From Mycobacterium sp. MS1601 (GTDB taxonomy: Bacteria; Actinomycetota; Actinomycetes; Mycobacteriales; Mycobacteriaceae): DNA of 64,000 nt. The DNA lies in the NCBI RefSeq assembly GCF_001984215.1, contig NZ_CP019420.1, positions 5,394,001-5,458,000 on the forward strand, read 5' to 3'. Shown here piece after piece: positions 40,885 to 50,454 of this stretch. Within the stretch, counting starts at the first letter, position 1; each line of letters starts with the position of its first letter. The notes under the pieces are model-generated. The model did not search any database. It had not been told where the DNA came from and saw only the letters and a program-made list of their open reading frames with translations. A program made the translations under genes and the position numbers.

Positions 40885-41884
40885 GCCGTAACAGCCCCCA
40901 TCGCTGTAGTGCCTCGCCTGCCGCCGCGTCGCCGGCGTCGATGGTGGGGTGGTCTTCGGGATGCGCCCACACCGACGCGGCGGTGGCCCGCACGATCGAC
41001 AGGTCATCGCAGCCGCGGTCCGCTCCGGTGCTCTCGACCACCACCTTGTGGCCCTCGACCGTCACCCGCCAGGCAGGATGCGGCGCGACGAGGCACTCTT
41101 CGGCATCGGTGTGCAACGCCCGCAGGTCGTGCCCGAGGTGGGTGGGCCGCTGATCGGGTGGTGCGTACACCACATCGGCTGCGGTGCCCACGCCGCTGAG
41201 CACCAGCAGACTGGGCAACCCTGCGGCATTGGCCCCGGCGACATCGGTGTCGAGGCGGTCGCCCACCACCAGCGGCGTGGTGAACCGACCACGTTGTAAT
41301 GCACTGTCCAGCAGGGTGATCGACGGTTTTCCCGCCACCCTGGGGGTGCGGCCGGTGGCGGCCTGCAGCGCCGCCACCATCGAGCCGTTGCCGGGGACCA
41401 AGCCCTGTTCGGTGGGCAGGGTGCGGTCGGTGTTGGTAGCAATCCAGAGTGCGCCGGAGTTGATCGCCATGGTGGCCTCGGCCAATTCGGGCCACCCGGT
41501 GCGCCTGCTGTGTCCCTGCACCACCGCGACGGGCAGGTCGCCGCTGTGTCGCACGGGATGCAGGCCCACCGCACAGATCTCGGCGGCCAGGGCGTTGGTG
41601 CCGACCACCAGCACTGCGGAACCGGGGCGGAGCAGCTGCGCGAGCATGTGTGCGGCGGCCTGCGCGCTGGTGACGACATCGTTTGCGGCGGAGTCGAATC
41701 CGAGCTGGCACAGGTGTGCTGCCACGTCCGCCGCGGAGCGGGATGCGTTGTTGGTGACGAACAGTGTGCGGCTGTGCGTCCGCGCCAGCGCCTCGACTGC
41801 CCCTTCGGTGGGCAGTTGACCGCGAAACACCGTGCCGTCCAGGTCCAGGAGCAGGCAATCATGCTGTCGTGCAAGTGTTGTCAC
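40841..41884 (-). CDS. HAD-superfamily phosphatase, NagD (IIA) type
   Basis: 347 residues, GTG start at 41884. TATCCT (41898-41893, reading the minus strand) lies eight bases upstream, so the message is probably leaderless. HAD motif I is LLLDLDGTVFRG, motif II is FVTNNASRS, and motif IV is VVGDRLDTDVAGANAAG. The C2-type cap makes it NagD-like, a family that includes nucleotide and sugar phosphate phosphatases. The last 60 residues (from DDLSIVRATAASVWAH) extend past the HAD fold. In mycobacteria NagD-like genes are usually unlinked to hydrogenases, so the convergent hypE neighbour is probably incidental. Confidence 0.85.
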   Translation of the reverse strand: MTTLARQHDCLLLDLDGTVFRGQLPTEGAVEALARTHSRTLFVTNNASRSAADVAAHLCQLGFDSAANDVVTSAQAAAHMLAQLLRPGSAVLVVGTNALAAEICAVGLHPVRHSGDLPVAVVQGHSRRTGWPELAEATMAINSGALWIATNTDRTLPTEQGLVPGNGSMVAALQAATGRTPRVAGKPSITLLDSALQRGRFTTPLVVGDRLDTDVAGANAAGLPSLLVLSGVGTAADVVYAPPDQRPTHLGHDLRALHTDAEECLVAPHPAWRVTVEGHKVVVESTGADRGCDDLSIVRATAASVWAHPEDHPTIDAGDAAAGEALQRWGLLRLNRSAEAVRPAHVR

Positions 41885-41967
41885 ACCGGCCAAGGATACG
41901 AACGCCACACTGTGGCGACAATGTGCACTTCTGCGCGGTCGATGTGCGATCCTCACATCGACGTCGG

Positions 41968-42747
41968 TCAGAACTCCAGCAGGTGCTCCAGATGGCGGCG
42001 GGTGAATTCCGTCCGCCACTGCGCCACGATGCCCGACAGCCGCAGCAACCCGGGTTCAAAACGCACATCGGTGAGCTGCAGTCCGTGCGGCAACTCGGGT
42101 AGTTTGACGCGGTAGGCGGGGGTCCGGGCGGGCAACAGCCAGCGTCGGTGTCCCACGGTGACCGACCGGGCCGTCAACAGCAACGCCGAACCGTCCAGTT
42201 CGGCATCCACTTCGACGTGTCCCAACCCCGGACGACGGGCGAACCGGACACGGGCCACCCCGTCGTCACCGATGGTTCCCGCAAATCGCGGCACCACCCT
42301 CGGCAACAGGTCGTCGAGCGCCTCGGTGGGGACGTCGAGGGTCAGGTGCACGGGCGCGGCCATTACTGTCGGGGGAGTGCCGGGCCGGACGTGGACATTG
42401 TGCAGAACCGCCGTCGCATGGTCGAAATGAGTTGTCTGCCAATCGATATCGGTGGCAGAAACCCGCACGTCGTCCAGTTGGCCGACCGGCAGCCGTCGGA
42501 CATCGAGGCTGGATTCCACCTCGGATACCCTCATGGTGATGGGACCGCTGCCGGCGTGCACGGTGACCCGGCGGCCCACCACCAGACGACGCAAGGTGAT
42601 GAACACGGTGCGGTAGGCCGCGGCGGCTCCCGCGGACACCGGCGGCACCGCCACCGCCGTCGACCACAACGCCGAGACCATGTCCAGCGGCCGGAACGGG
42701 TCCCAGCGACGGATCGGGCTTTCTGTGCGCCGAGTGGGCTCCGTCAT
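41968..42747 (-). CDS. DUF2993/LmeA-like protein
   Basis: 259 residues. The strand-rich composition and repeated pattern of VSEVESSLDVRRLPVGQLDDV and VHLTLDVPTEALDDLL resemble the actinobacterial DUF2993 (LmeA-like) lipid-binding or cell-envelope proteins. The family call is tentative. There is no classical signal peptide, though residues 25-60 contain moderately hydrophobic stretches. A TAGAGT -10 six bases upstream of the ATG suggests a leaderless transcript. The gene diverges from the SDR gene with only 23 bases between starts. Confidence 0.55.
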   Translation of the reverse strand: MTEPTRRTESPIRRWDPFRPLDMVSALWSTAVAVPPVSAGAAAAYRTVFITLRRLVVGRRVTVHAGSGPITMRVSEVESSLDVRRLPVGQLDDVRVSATDIDWQTTHFDHATAVLHNVHVRPGTPPTVMAAPVHLTLDVPTEALDDLLPRVVPRFAGTIGDDGVARVRFARRPGLGHVEVDAELDGSALLLTARSVTVGHRRWLLPARTPAYRVKLPELPHGLQLTDVRFEPGLLRLSGIVAQWRTEFTRRHLEHLLEF

Positions 42748-42753
42748 GGCCCC

Positions 42754-42763
42754 ACTCTATGTT
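42754..42763. promoter_or_regulatory. Overlapping divergent -10 elements
   Basis: On the minus strand TAGAGT (42759-42754) lies six bases before the ATG at 42747. On the plus strand TATGTT (42758-42763) lies seven bases before the ATG at 42771. The two hexamers share 2 bases, so both genes would be leaderless and could not easily be transcribed at the same time. Confidence 0.45.
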
Positions 42764-42770
42764 GAACGGT

Positions 42771-43628
42771 ATGGAACACGTTCTAGTTGGCCGGGGCGCT
42801 GTGGTGGTCGGAGGCAGCCGCGGCGTCGGCTTGGCCGTCGCAAAGCTGCTGACACGTCTCGGTGCCGGGGTGGTGGTCAACGGCCGGGATGCCGACGCGG
42901 TGGCCGCAGCCGTCGACGCCATGGACGGAGCCGTGGGATTCTCCGGTTCGCCCACCGACGAGGCCACCGCGGAAGGCCTGATCGGTCTCTGCCTGAAGCA
43001 TTTCGGGCAGATCGACATACTGGTCAACTGCGCCGGCATCGCCGAACCGACCGACTCGTCCATTCTGACCGTCACCGGGGCCCAGTTCGACGAGCTGATG
43101 GCCAGCCACATCGGGACCGCATTTCACACCTGCCGCGCCGCCGCGCCGCACATGGTGGGGCAGTCCTCCGGCGCGATCGTCAACACCAGCTCGTTCGCCT
43201 ACTTGGGTGACTACGGCGGTACGGGATATCCGGCGGGAAAAGGGGCGGTGAACGGGTTCACCATGGCCATCGCGGCCGAACTCAAAGAACACGGGGTGCG
43301 GGCAAACGTGGTGTGCCCGGGTGCCAGGACACGGTTGTCCACCGGGGCGGACTACGAGGATCAGATCCGCGCTCTGCACCGTCGCGGTCTGCTCGACGAG
43401 GTGTCCATGCACGGAGCGCTGGACCCCGCGCCGCCGGACTACGTGGCAGCGCTGTACGGCTACCTGGTCAGTGACCTGGCCCGCGACGTGACCGGTCAGA
43501 TCCTGATCGGTGCCGGGAACTTCGTCGGTCGTTTCGACAGGCCGCGCCCGGTGCTGCTGGGTTATCGCGATCACGCCTCCTCACCGCCGTGGAGCCTCGA
43601 CGAACTCCATGCGATGGTTACCGGCTGA
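42771..43628 (+). CDS. Short-chain dehydrogenase/reductase (SDR)
   Basis: 285 residues from the ATG at 42771, chosen because it lies seven bases after a TATGTT -10; an ATG at 42759 is possible. The Rossmann glycine motif GGSRGVGLA (residues about 15-23) precedes NCAG. The catalytic Ser is in VNTSS, and YPAGK gives the Tyr-x3-Lys pair. The substrate is unknown; the C-terminal tail DRPRPVLLGYRDHASSPPWS is distinctive. Its stop is directly adjacent to that of the convergent secreted protein gene. Confidence 0.87.
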   Translation: MEHVLVGRGAVVVGGSRGVGLAVAKLLTRLGAGVVVNGRDADAVAAAVDAMDGAVGFSGSPTDEATAEGLIGLCLKHFGQIDILVNCAGIAEPTDSSILTVTGAQFDELMASHIGTAFHTCRAAAPHMVGQSSGAIVNTSSFAYLGDYGGTGYPAGKGAVNGFTMAIAAELKEHGVRANVVCPGARTRLSTGADYEDQIRALHRRGLLDEVSMHGALDPAPPDYVAALYGYLVSDLARDVTGQILIGAGNFVGRFDRPRPVLLGYRDHASSPPWSLDELHAMVTG

Positions 43629-44063
43629 TCAGCCCACCGGGCGCGGAGTGACGGTGACGGTGCCTGCGCCCGGGGTGGGGCGGCTGGGATCGACGGGAGT
43701 GGGAGCGCCGCTGGTACCGGTCTGGATGGAGCCCCCGGGCGGAACCAGCGAGTGGGTATTGGGGGCCTGCGGCTGCTCCTGGCCCGGGGCCAGATCGCAG
43801 TTCAGGCGAAGCCGCACGGAACGGCCCGAGGGCTGCTGTTCGATGACCGCACACTGCGACTGTGGAAGATCGTTGCCGATGGCGCCGCCGAAGACGGCCT
43901 TGTATCCGAGGTTCTTCAAGATGGCGACTGCACGGCCGTACGGCTCACCGGTGACATCGGGCACCTCGGCATTGGCCTGGCCCGTGCCCATCACGACCAT
44001 CGTGAATGCGGCACTGGTGCCGCCGACGAAAAGAGCGAGCTTCTTCACATCAAGCTTCTTCAA
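43629..44063 (-). CDS. Secreted PASTA-like, proline-rich protein
   Basis: 144 residues. The TTG at 44063 has GAAGAGG upstream; a GTG at 44048 is the alternative. A signal peptide is clear (KK, hydrophobic LALFVGGTSAAFTMVVMG, then GQANA with cleavage before EVPDV). The mature part begins with PDVTGEPYGRAVAILKNLGY, which resembles a PASTA domain, followed by a Cys pair and a proline/threonine-rich tail. PASTA domains often bind cell-wall muropeptides. It lies just downstream of a Ser/Thr kinase gene on the same strand, so a cell-envelope signalling link is possible but unproved. Confidence 0.75.
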   Translation of the reverse strand: MKKLDVKKLALFVGGTSAAFTMVVMGTGQANAEVPDVTGEPYGRAVAILKNLGYKAVFGGAIGNDLPQSQCAVIEQQPSGRSVRLRLNCDLAPGQEQPQAPNTHSLVPPGGSIQTGTSGAPTPVDPSRPTPGAGTVTVTPRPVG

Positions 44064-44193
44064 GACGACCTCTTCTTCGGTGTGGCTGCGGTGTGAACCT
44101 ATCGCAGTCGCTGATGCGGAGAAACTCCAACCACGACGCCGGGCTTATCGCCGCAACGTCGTCAAACGTTTCCACACCAGTCACAACTGCAGT

Positions 44194-45669
44194 TCAGCCG
44201 CCATTTCCGCGCAGAATGTCCTCGGCGCAGCGCAGCCTGCTGTGCCCGGTCTGCTCCATGCAGATCCGCACCGGTGATTCGGTCTCGAAGGGAACCGGGG
44301 TGGTGGGTGAGGTGCTCAGCACCGGGTTGGCGATCTGGCCCGGACTCGTCGACCACAGGTAGCGGTCGGTGTACTGCAGGTTGGCGCAGTACACCGTGGC
44401 CCCGTCCGCGGTGACGCCGGTGGCGCCCGCCTCCGAGCACTCGGCCCCCACCGCGGCGGTGGCAGCGGCCGCCGGGGTCGTGTTCGCCGTGCTGGTGGTT
44501 GCTGTCGTTGTGGTTGCTGTCGTGGTGGTCGCGGTGGCGGTCTCGGTTTCCGTCTCGGTCACCACATCGGTGTCGGTGGTCACCGGCGGAGGTGGTGGTA
44601 GCGGTGCCGTGGTGGTGCGCGCGTCGACTCCGGTCTCCTTGTCGGCGGTGAACTCGCCCACCGCGAACGCCACCGCGACCACCAACAGCAATGCCAGCAC
44701 CACCGGAACCAGAACCGCGGGCCTGGCCCAGCCGCGCGCGGACGGTTGCTCCTGTGCCGCGGTGGCCAGCCGGGTTTCCTCGGTGGAGCCCGGCCCGCCA
44801 CTGACGGCAGGCACCGGTGCGGATACCCCCACCTGGTGAGCCAGCGCACGTGCGAAATCCAGGCAGCGGGCGTACCGGTCGGCGGGATCCTTCGCCAGCG
44901 CCTTGCCCAGTGCGGAATCCAGGTGTGCCAGCTCGGGTTTGCGCTCGGATACGCTCGGCGGGCGGGCGGTCAGATGCTGGCTGATGACGACGGCCGGGTT
45001 GGTGTGCTGGAACGGAGGGGCGCCGGTCAGCAGGTGAAACGCCGTCGCGGCCAGCGCGTACTGATCGGCTCTGCCGTCCAGGGGATTACCCATCAGCTGT
45101 TCGGGCGCCGCGTAGGACACCGTGCCCACTGTCATATTGGTGGCGGTAAGGCCGCTGGCCTCATCGGCGCGTCGGGCAATACCGAAGTCCGCCAGCATGA
45201 TTCGCCGATTTCCCGAATCCGGTGAGGTGATGAGGATGTTGGCCGGCTTCACGTCACGGTGAAGCAACTGTCGGTCGTGGGCGTAGTCGAGGGCATCGGC
45301 CACTGCGGAGACGATCGCCACCACGTGCTCCGGAGCCAGCCCGCCGGGTTGGCGGCGCAACAGCACGCCCGCGTCGGTGCCGTCGACGTAGTCCATCGAG
45401 ATCCACAGCTGGCCCTCGAATTCGCCTCTGTCGTGCACACCGACGATGTGGGGGTGCCACAGTCCGGCAGCCAGGTCGGCTTCGCGTTCGAACCGCTCTC
45501 GGAACTCGCGGTCGGTGCTCACCGACGGGGGCAGCACCTTGAGCGCGTCCTCCCGGGGGAGACGCGGGTGCTGGGCGAGGTACACCTCGCCCATCCCTCC
45601 TGCACCGAGCAGGCGGATGATCGTGTAGCCAGCGAAGGTGGCACCGTCGGCCAACGGCATGTCGCGCAT
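44194..45669 (-). CDS. Membrane Ser/Thr protein kinase, PknE/PknF-like
   Basis: 491 residues. The kinase domain (about 13-275) has the glycine loop [10 protein letters not shown], Lys44, the catalytic loop [10 protein letters not shown] (Asp139), DFG at 161-163 and the activation segment ending [11 protein letters not shown] single transmembrane helix spans about 317-337, followed by a Thr-rich linker. The extracellular domain has four cysteines (AECSEAG, VYCANL, ICMEQ, RCAED). This layout matches mycobacterial PknE/PknF-type kinases, but the sensor domain is not the usual DsbG-like one. The ligand is unknown. Confidence 0.9.
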   Translation of the reverse strand: MRDMPLADGATFAGYTIIRLLGAGGMGEVYLAQHPRLPREDALKVLPPSVSTDREFRERFEREADLAAGLWHPHIVGVHDRGEFEGQLWISMDYVDGTDAGVLLRRQPGGLAPEHVVAIVSAVADALDYAHDRQLLHRDVKPANILITSPDSGNRRIMLADFGIARRADEASGLTATNMTVGTVSYAAPEQLMGNPLDGRADQYALAATAFHLLTGAPPFQHTNPAVVISQHLTARPPSVSERKPELAHLDSALGKALAKDPADRYARCLDFARALAHQVGVSAPVPAVSGGPGSTEETRLATAAQEQPSARGWARPAVLVPVVLALLLVVAVAFAVGEFTADKETGVDARTTTAPLPPPPPVTTDTDVVTETETETATATTTTATTTTATTSTANTTPAAAATAAVGAECSEAGATGVTADGATVYCANLQYTDRYLWSTSPGQIANPVLSTSPTTPVPFETESPVRICMEQTGHSRLRCAEDILRGNGG

Positions 45670-45705
45670 GGTACAGGTGAATCGACGTGTCTTCCGGGAC
45701 GACGG

Positions 45706-46398
45706 TCAGTGCGCGACAAGCAGCCTGGCGGTGTGCTCCCGGACGGTGGTGATCGACTCGTCGGGTACGCCGAGGACCCGTAGGCAGGCGTCGGCCACGC
45801 GGTCGACGAGCAGAGACCCGGGTTCGGTGCGCTCACCTGCGTCCGCGGCGCGGATGTTCACCAGTGCCTCGACCAGCCGGAACGGCAGGTCGGCGGTGTC
45901 GTCGTCGACGGCAGTGGCGGCTCGGCTGAACTGCAGATAGTGCAGTCGCAGCCGTTCGCGATCGGACCAGAAGGACGCCAACCGGGCCTCGCGCAGTTCC
46001 GGCAGCAGATAGAGGGCGCCCAGGTTCCACCGGCCGGTCAGTAGCTGGGTGCCGTCGAAAACCGCCAGCGCATGCAACTGCTGGGCGGGCGTGAGTGCCG
46101 GTTGTCGTTCGGTCAGCTGCTCGGCGAAGCGCAGTGACGGCGTGACCGTCTGATGCAGCAGCGCGGAGAGGATGTCGTCCTTGGTCTTGAAGTAGTGGTA
46201 CAGCGAGGCCTGCCGGACGCCGACGGCTTCGGCGATGGTGCGGGTGGATGTGTTGGCGTACCCGCGAGTGGTGAACAACTCGGCTGCGGCGTCCAGAATC
46301 TCGTCGCGGGCGCTGACACCGGGGCGGCGCCGCGAGCTGAGCCTGGGTCTGCCTCGCGTGGTGGTCACCGGTTCATCGTGGCTCAGCGGCACCCTCAA
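45706..46398 (-). CDS. TetR-family repressor of the adjacent catabolic operon
   Basis: 230 residues from a TTG at 46398 with GGGAGG six bases upstream; GTG codons at 46392 and 46368 are alternatives. The N-terminal helix-turn-helix (residues about 30-80) contains DEILDAAAELFTTRGY and TIAEAVGVRQASLYHYFKTK. The C-terminal ligand domain is unclassified. It diverges from the ABC transporter/ureide operon with 189 bases between the starts, where two copies of CTGTC-N4-GACAG occur (46416-46431 and 46513-46526). Repression of the operon and of itself is inferred from this arrangement. Confidence 0.87.
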   Translation of the reverse strand: MRVPLSHDEPVTTTRGRPRLSSRRRPGVSARDEILDAAAELFTTRGYANTSTRTIAEAVGVRQASLYHYFKTKDDILSALLHQTVTPSLRFAEQLTERQPALTPAQQLHALAVFDGTQLLTGRWNLGALYLLPELREARLASFWSDRERLRLHYLQFSRAATAVDDDTADLPFRLVEALVNIRAADAGERTEPGSLLVDRVADACLRVLGVPDESITTVREHTARLLVAH

Positions 46399-46415
46399 GT
46401 GGAGCCTCCCAGTTA

Positions 46416-46431
46416 TCTGTCACACGACAGA
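46416..46431. promoter_or_regulatory. Candidate TetR operator 1
   Basis: TCTGTC-acac-GACAGA is a perfect 6-bp inverted repeat with a 4-nt spacer, located 18 bases upstream of the TetR gene's TTG start. It shares the core CTGTC-N4-GACAG with a second site at 46513-46526. Confidence 0.65.
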
Positions 46432-46512
46432 AACACGCGCGACCGAAGCAGTTACCTGCGCTCACCGATTGGTTACGCCGGCGACACCAACCGCGTCACC
46501 ACACTGTGAAAA

Positions 46513-46526
46513 CTGTCAACCGACAG
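46513..46526. promoter_or_regulatory. Candidate TetR operator 2
   Basis: CTGTC-aacc-GACAG, a perfect 5-bp inverted repeat with a 4-nt spacer, located 62 bases upstream of the first gene of the transporter operon. With site 1 it would allow one repressor to control both divergent promoters. Confidence 0.65.
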
Positions 46527-46587
46527 GCTCGCCGGCTCAGAGTTGTGCCACCCGCGCCTGGAACACCGAACCAGCGGGAGTTGATGG

Positions 46588-48552
46588 ATGGCCAGTGCCA
46601 CCTCCGAGATTCGTGCCACGGCTCCCGGAACCACCCCGGAATTGGTCGCCGACGTCGACGACCTGCGGGTGACGTTCCGGCGCGCAGGCAAGGACGTGCA
46701 TGCCCTGCGCGGGGTGTCACTGCAGATACAGGCCGGCGAGATCATCGGCCTGGTCGGTGAATCCGGCTCGGGCAAAAGTGTTCTCGGCTTCAGCATGCTG
46801 GGGTTGCTGCCCGCCACCGCCCGCATCGACGGCTCGGTTCGGGTGGCCGGCTCCGACATGGTGCACGGCGAGGCCAAGCAACTGCGTGCGGTGCGACGCC
46901 TGGACCTCGGCGCCATCTTCCAGGACCCCATGACGTCGCTGAACCCGACCATGCGCATCGGCAAGCAGGTCGCCGAGGCGGCGGGTTCCGACGAAGAAGC
47001 ACTGCGACTGCTCACGGCGGTGGGTATCCCGGACCCGGCCCGACGGATGCGGGCCTACCCGCACGAACTCTCCGGCGGTCTGCGGCAGCGAGTGATGATC
47101 GCCATCGCCATCGCCGGCGATCCCGAACTGATCATCGCCGACGAACCCACCACCGCTTTGGACGTCACCGTGCAGGCGCAGGTGCTGCGGCTGCTGCGTC
47201 GACTGCGTGACGAGATCGGCTGCAGCATCGTGCTGATCACCCACGACCTCGGTGTGGCCGCGCAAATCTCGGACCGCATCGCGGTGCTCTATGCCGGGCG
47301 GATCGCCGAGATCGGTCCCGCCGCCGACGTCCTGGCGCACCCGGTGCACCCGTACACCCACGGCCTGCTGCGATCGCGCCTGACCCTGCAGACCTCCCGC
47401 GAACACCGGCTGGCAGCGTTGGCCGGCGCCGTCCCGAGTGCGGTGACACCGCTGCCCGGCTGCGCCTTCGAACCCCGCTGTGTGTTGTCGACTCCCGAAT
47501 GTACGAGCACGCCACCGGATCCCGTTGACGTGGCACCTGGACGGGTCAGCGCCTGCATCCTGTCCGGAGAGCAGGTGCAGACCGGCCTCGGCGATACCGC
47601 CACCACCACCGCCGAGAGCTTCCCCGAGGCCCCGCCCCACGCCGGTGGGGCGGCCGCGGTGTCGGTGCGCGACGCCACCAAGGTGTTCTCGGTCAAACGA
47701 CACGGGAAACTGCATGCGCTGCGCGGAGTCTCGCTGGAAGTGGCCCAAGGTGAGGCCGTGGCGCTGGTGGGGGAGAGCGGCTCAGGCAAGTCGACACTGC
47801 TGCGGCTGATCGCCGGGCTGGACATCCCCACCACAGGCGCTGTCACCCTGACCGGTGAGACCGGACCCCAGATGGTGTTCCAGGACGCAGGCGCCTCGCT
47901 GACGCCGTGGCTGTCTGTCGGCGAGCTGATCGCCGAACGGCTCAAGCGCACCGGGATGTCCCGGCGTGAGCGCGCCGACGCGGTGGCGCAGGTGCTGGAG
48001 CGGGTGGGCCTGCCGCAGGATGTCGCGAAGTCCCGCTCGGCACAGTTGTCCGGCGGACAGCGCCAACGTGTTTCGCTGGCCAGGGCGACCGTGGTACCGC
48101 CGTCGGTGCTGCTGTGCGACGAGCCCACCAGCGCGCTGGACGTCTCGCTGGCAGCCTCGGTGCTGAACCTCATCGGCGACTTGCGCCGTGACCTGGACAT
48201 GTCGGTGGTGTTCGTCACCCACGACCTGTCGGTGGCCCGGGTGGTCGCCGACCGGGTGGCCGTCATGTACCTCGGGCGCATCGTCGAGATCGGACCCGTG
48301 GACGAGGTCATCGCCCGGCCCACCCACCCTTACACGCAGGCTCTGGTGGACTCCATCCCCGACCTGGGCCGCGAAACCCGGCTGCTGGCAGGTGAACCCG
48401 CCAGTCCGCTGTCACCCCCGGACGGCTGCGCCTTCCACCCCCGCTGCCCCATCGCGATCGACGCCTGCAGCGATAGCGCGCTGGACGTCCGCCTCGAGGG
48501 GCGGCCGGGCGGAACCCACCAGCTGGCATGCATCGAGAGAAAGGCAAGCTGA
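46588..48552 (+). CDS. ABC transporter, fused double ATPase of the peptide/nickel (Dpp/Opp) family
   Basis: 654 residues with two complete nucleotide-binding domains, corresponding to DppD and DppF in one chain. The first has Walker A GESGSGKS at 57-64, the signature [10 protein letters not shown] and Walker [13 protein letters not shown]. The second has GESGSGKS near residue 395, [10 protein letters not shown] and [12 protein letters not shown]. Each ends in the oligopeptide-transporter C-terminal segment with a Cys cluster ([17 protein letters not shown]). It energises import through the two permeases encoded next. First gene of an 11-gene operon controlled, probably, by the divergent TetR. 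Confidence 0.92.
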   Translation: MASATSEIRATAPGTTPELVADVDDLRVTFRRAGKDVHALRGVSLQIQAGEIIGLVGESGSGKSVLGFSMLGLLPATARIDGSVRVAGSDMVHGEAKQLRAVRRLDLGAIFQDPMTSLNPTMRIGKQVAEAAGSDEEALRLLTAVGIPDPARRMRAYPHELSGGLRQRVMIAIAIAGDPELIIADEPTTALDVTVQAQVLRLLRRLRDEIGCSIVLITHDLGVAAQISDRIAVLYAGRIAEIGPAADVLAHPVHPYTHGLLRSRLTLQTSREHRLAALAGAVPSAVTPLPGCAFEPRCVLSTPECTSTPPDPVDVAPGRVSACILSGEQVQTGLGDTATTTAESFPEAPPHAGGAAAVSVRDATKVFSVKRHGKLHALRGVSLEVAQGEAVALVGESGSGKSTLLRLIAGLDIPTTGAVTLTGETGPQMVFQDAGASLTPWLSVGELIAERLKRTGMSRRERADAVAQVLERVGLPQDVAKSRSAQLSGGQRQRVSLARATVVPPSVLLCDEPTSALDVSLAASVLNLIGDLRRDLDMSVVFVTHDLSVARVVADRVAVMYLGRIVEIGPVDEVIARPTHPYTQALVDSIPDLGRETRLLAGEPASPLSPPDGCAFHPRCPIAIDACSDSALDVRLEGRPGGTHQLACIERKAS

Positions 48553-49434
48553 ATGGCCGTCATCACCGACGCCACCCTGCCCGCACCCGCGGTGGCCACC
48601 GGCAAGCCGCGGCGCGCGCTGGTGATGCCGACTTCCCGTGCGATGCTGGCCAACTGGGCCGGCTTCTCTCTGCTGTTCCTCGTGACTCTGGTGGCGCTCG
48701 CGGTCCCGCTGATCTCGCCGTACGACCCGCTGGTGCCCGCCGGTATGCCGCTGCAGCCTCCGGGGTCGGCTGACTTCCTGCTCGGCACCGACAACATCGG
48801 CCGCGACATCCTGTCCCGCGTGCTCTACGGCGTGCGCTCCAGCTGGTTCGCCGCACTCGTGGTGGTCGCCATCGGGTTGGCGATCGGCGGGCTGGTCGGA
48901 CTGATCGCCGGCACGGCTGGTGGCTGGATCGACACCCTCCTGATGCGGATCACCGACGCGTTCCTGTCGCTGCCGGCCCCGGTGCTCGCCATCGCCGTGG
49001 TGGCCGCACTGGGTCCCGGTTTTGTGCACACCCTGATCGCGGTGTCGATCGTGTGGTGGCCGTTCTACGCGAGGCTGGTCCGCGGTGAGGTGGCCCGGCT
49101 GGCAGCGCGTCCGCATGTGGAAGCGGCTCGGCTGGCCGGTGTCGGTCCGTTCCGGTTGGCGTTTCGCCACTTGATGCCCGGCGCGGTGCCCAACGCGCTG
49201 GTGGCCGCCAGCCTCGACATCGGCACACTGATCCTGACGCTGGCCGCACTGTCCTTTCTGGGGCTCGGACAGTCCGCTCCCGCACCGGAACTCGGTGCCG
49301 ACGCCGCCCGCAACCTGAGTTACTTCCTGCAGCAGTGGTGGATTCCGGTGATGCCGGGCCTTGGCGTCCTGGTACTGGCACTGATCGGCAACATCGCCGG
49401 CGACAGCCTGCGAAACCTGATGAAGACGGTGTAG
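48553..49434 (+). CDS. ABC transporter permease, DppC type
   Basis: 293 residues, starting directly after the ATPase stop. About six transmembrane helices. An N-terminal OppC-type segment (FSLLFLVTLVALAVPLISPYD) is followed by GTDNIGRDILSRVLYGVRSS, typical of DppC/OppC. The EAA loop that docks on the ATPase is EAARLAGVGPFRLAFRHLMP. It pairs with the DppB-type permease downstream. Confidence 0.9.
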   Translation: MAVITDATLPAPAVATGKPRRALVMPTSRAMLANWAGFSLLFLVTLVALAVPLISPYDPLVPAGMPLQPPGSADFLLGTDNIGRDILSRVLYGVRSSWFAALVVVAIGLAIGGLVGLIAGTAGGWIDTLLMRITDAFLSLPAPVLAIAVVAALGPGFVHTLIAVSIVWWPFYARLVRGEVARLAARPHVEAARLAGVGPFRLAFRHLMPGAVPNALVAASLDIGTLILTLAALSFLGLGQSAPAPELGADAARNLSYFLQQWWIPVMPGLGVLVLALIGNIAGDSLRNLMKTV

Positions 49435-49436
49435 TG

Positions 49437-50444
49437 ATGAAATCCTTCGTGGCAACGCGGGTGGTGGCCATGATCGCCATCCTGATCGCGCTGGCGGGCG
49501 TGATGTTCATCCTGCAGAACATCTCACCACTGGACCCGGTCAAGGCCCAGCTTGGCGCGCAGGCCTCGGCCGACGCGGTGGCCGCCCGCCGGGAAGCCCT
49601 GGGTCTCAACGAACCCCTGCTCACACAGTTCTGGAATTATCTGACCTCCGCCGCCCAGGGCGATCTGGGCACGTCGTACCGGACCAGGCACCCCGTCGCC
49701 TCCGATCTGGGGGACTTCCTGCCCGCCACGTTGGAACTCGCCCTCTGCGGCATCGCGGTGGCATTGCTGCTGGCTGTGCTGCTTGCCTTCTCGACCACGC
49801 TGAAATGGCGTGGCTCGTCAGTGCTGCGGGCCGTGCTGTTCACCGGGGCGTCGGCGCCGATGTTCCTGCTGGGCATCCTCGGGCTGATCGTCTTCTACCA
49901 GCAGCTCGGCTGGGTGCCTGCCAACGGGCGGCTGAGCGTTGCGAATCCACCGACCGGGCCGACGGGGCTGTTGACCGTCGACGGCCTGCTCAGTTTCCGG
50001 TTCGACGTGGTGATCGACGCGCTGCACCATCTTTTGCTTCCCGCCTTCGTCATCGCGATCGGCCCCGCGGTGGCCATCGGTCGGGTGCTGCGCTCCAGCC
50101 TGCTGTCCGATATCGACAGTGACTACGCCAGAACCGCTCGGGCCAAGGGACTCTCGGAAAGCCGCATCATGGCCCGACACATCCTGCGGAACTCGGTGGG
50201 CGCGGCACTGTCGATGACCGGCCTGCAGATAGGCCTGATGTTCTCCGGAGTTCTTGTGGTGGAGCAGGTGTTCGGGTGGCCCGGGATCGGACAGTACATC
50301 GCGCAGAGCATCCCTGTGGCCGACTTCCCCGCGATCGCGGGTGTGACGCTGATGCTCGGAGCCCTCTATGTCTTCATCAACACCGCCGTCGATCTGCTGC
50401 AGGCCGCCGCGGATCCCCGTATCGCCGGTAACGGAAGTATCTGA
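49437..50444 (+). CDS. ABC transporter permease, DppB type
   Basis: 335 residues, ATG two bases after the previous stop (a GTG at 49434 overlaps it). About six transmembrane helices. The periplasmic loop begins with AARREALGLNEPLLTQFWNY, typical of DppB/OppB. The EAA loop is ARTARAKGLSESRIMARHIL and a conserved ending segment is VFGWPGIGQYIAQSIPVADF. It forms the channel with the DppC-type subunit. The gene order (ATPase, C-type, B-type permease, then an enzyme before the binding protein) is unusual. Confidence 0.9.
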   Translation: MKSFVATRVVAMIAILIALAGVMFILQNISPLDPVKAQLGAQASADAVAARREALGLNEPLLTQFWNYLTSAAQGDLGTSYRTRHPVASDLGDFLPATLELALCGIAVALLLAVLLAFSTTLKWRGSSVLRAVLFTGASAPMFLLGILGLIVFYQQLGWVPANGRLSVANPPTGPTGLLTVDGLLSFRFDVVIDALHHLLLPAFVIAIGPAVAIGRVLRSSLLSDIDSDYARTARAKGLSESRIMARHILRNSVGAALSMTGLQIGLMFSGVLVVEQVFGWPGIGQYIAQSIPVADFPAIAGVTLMLGALYVFINTAVDLLQAAADPRIAGNGSI

Positions 50445-50454
50445 AGGAGGGATG

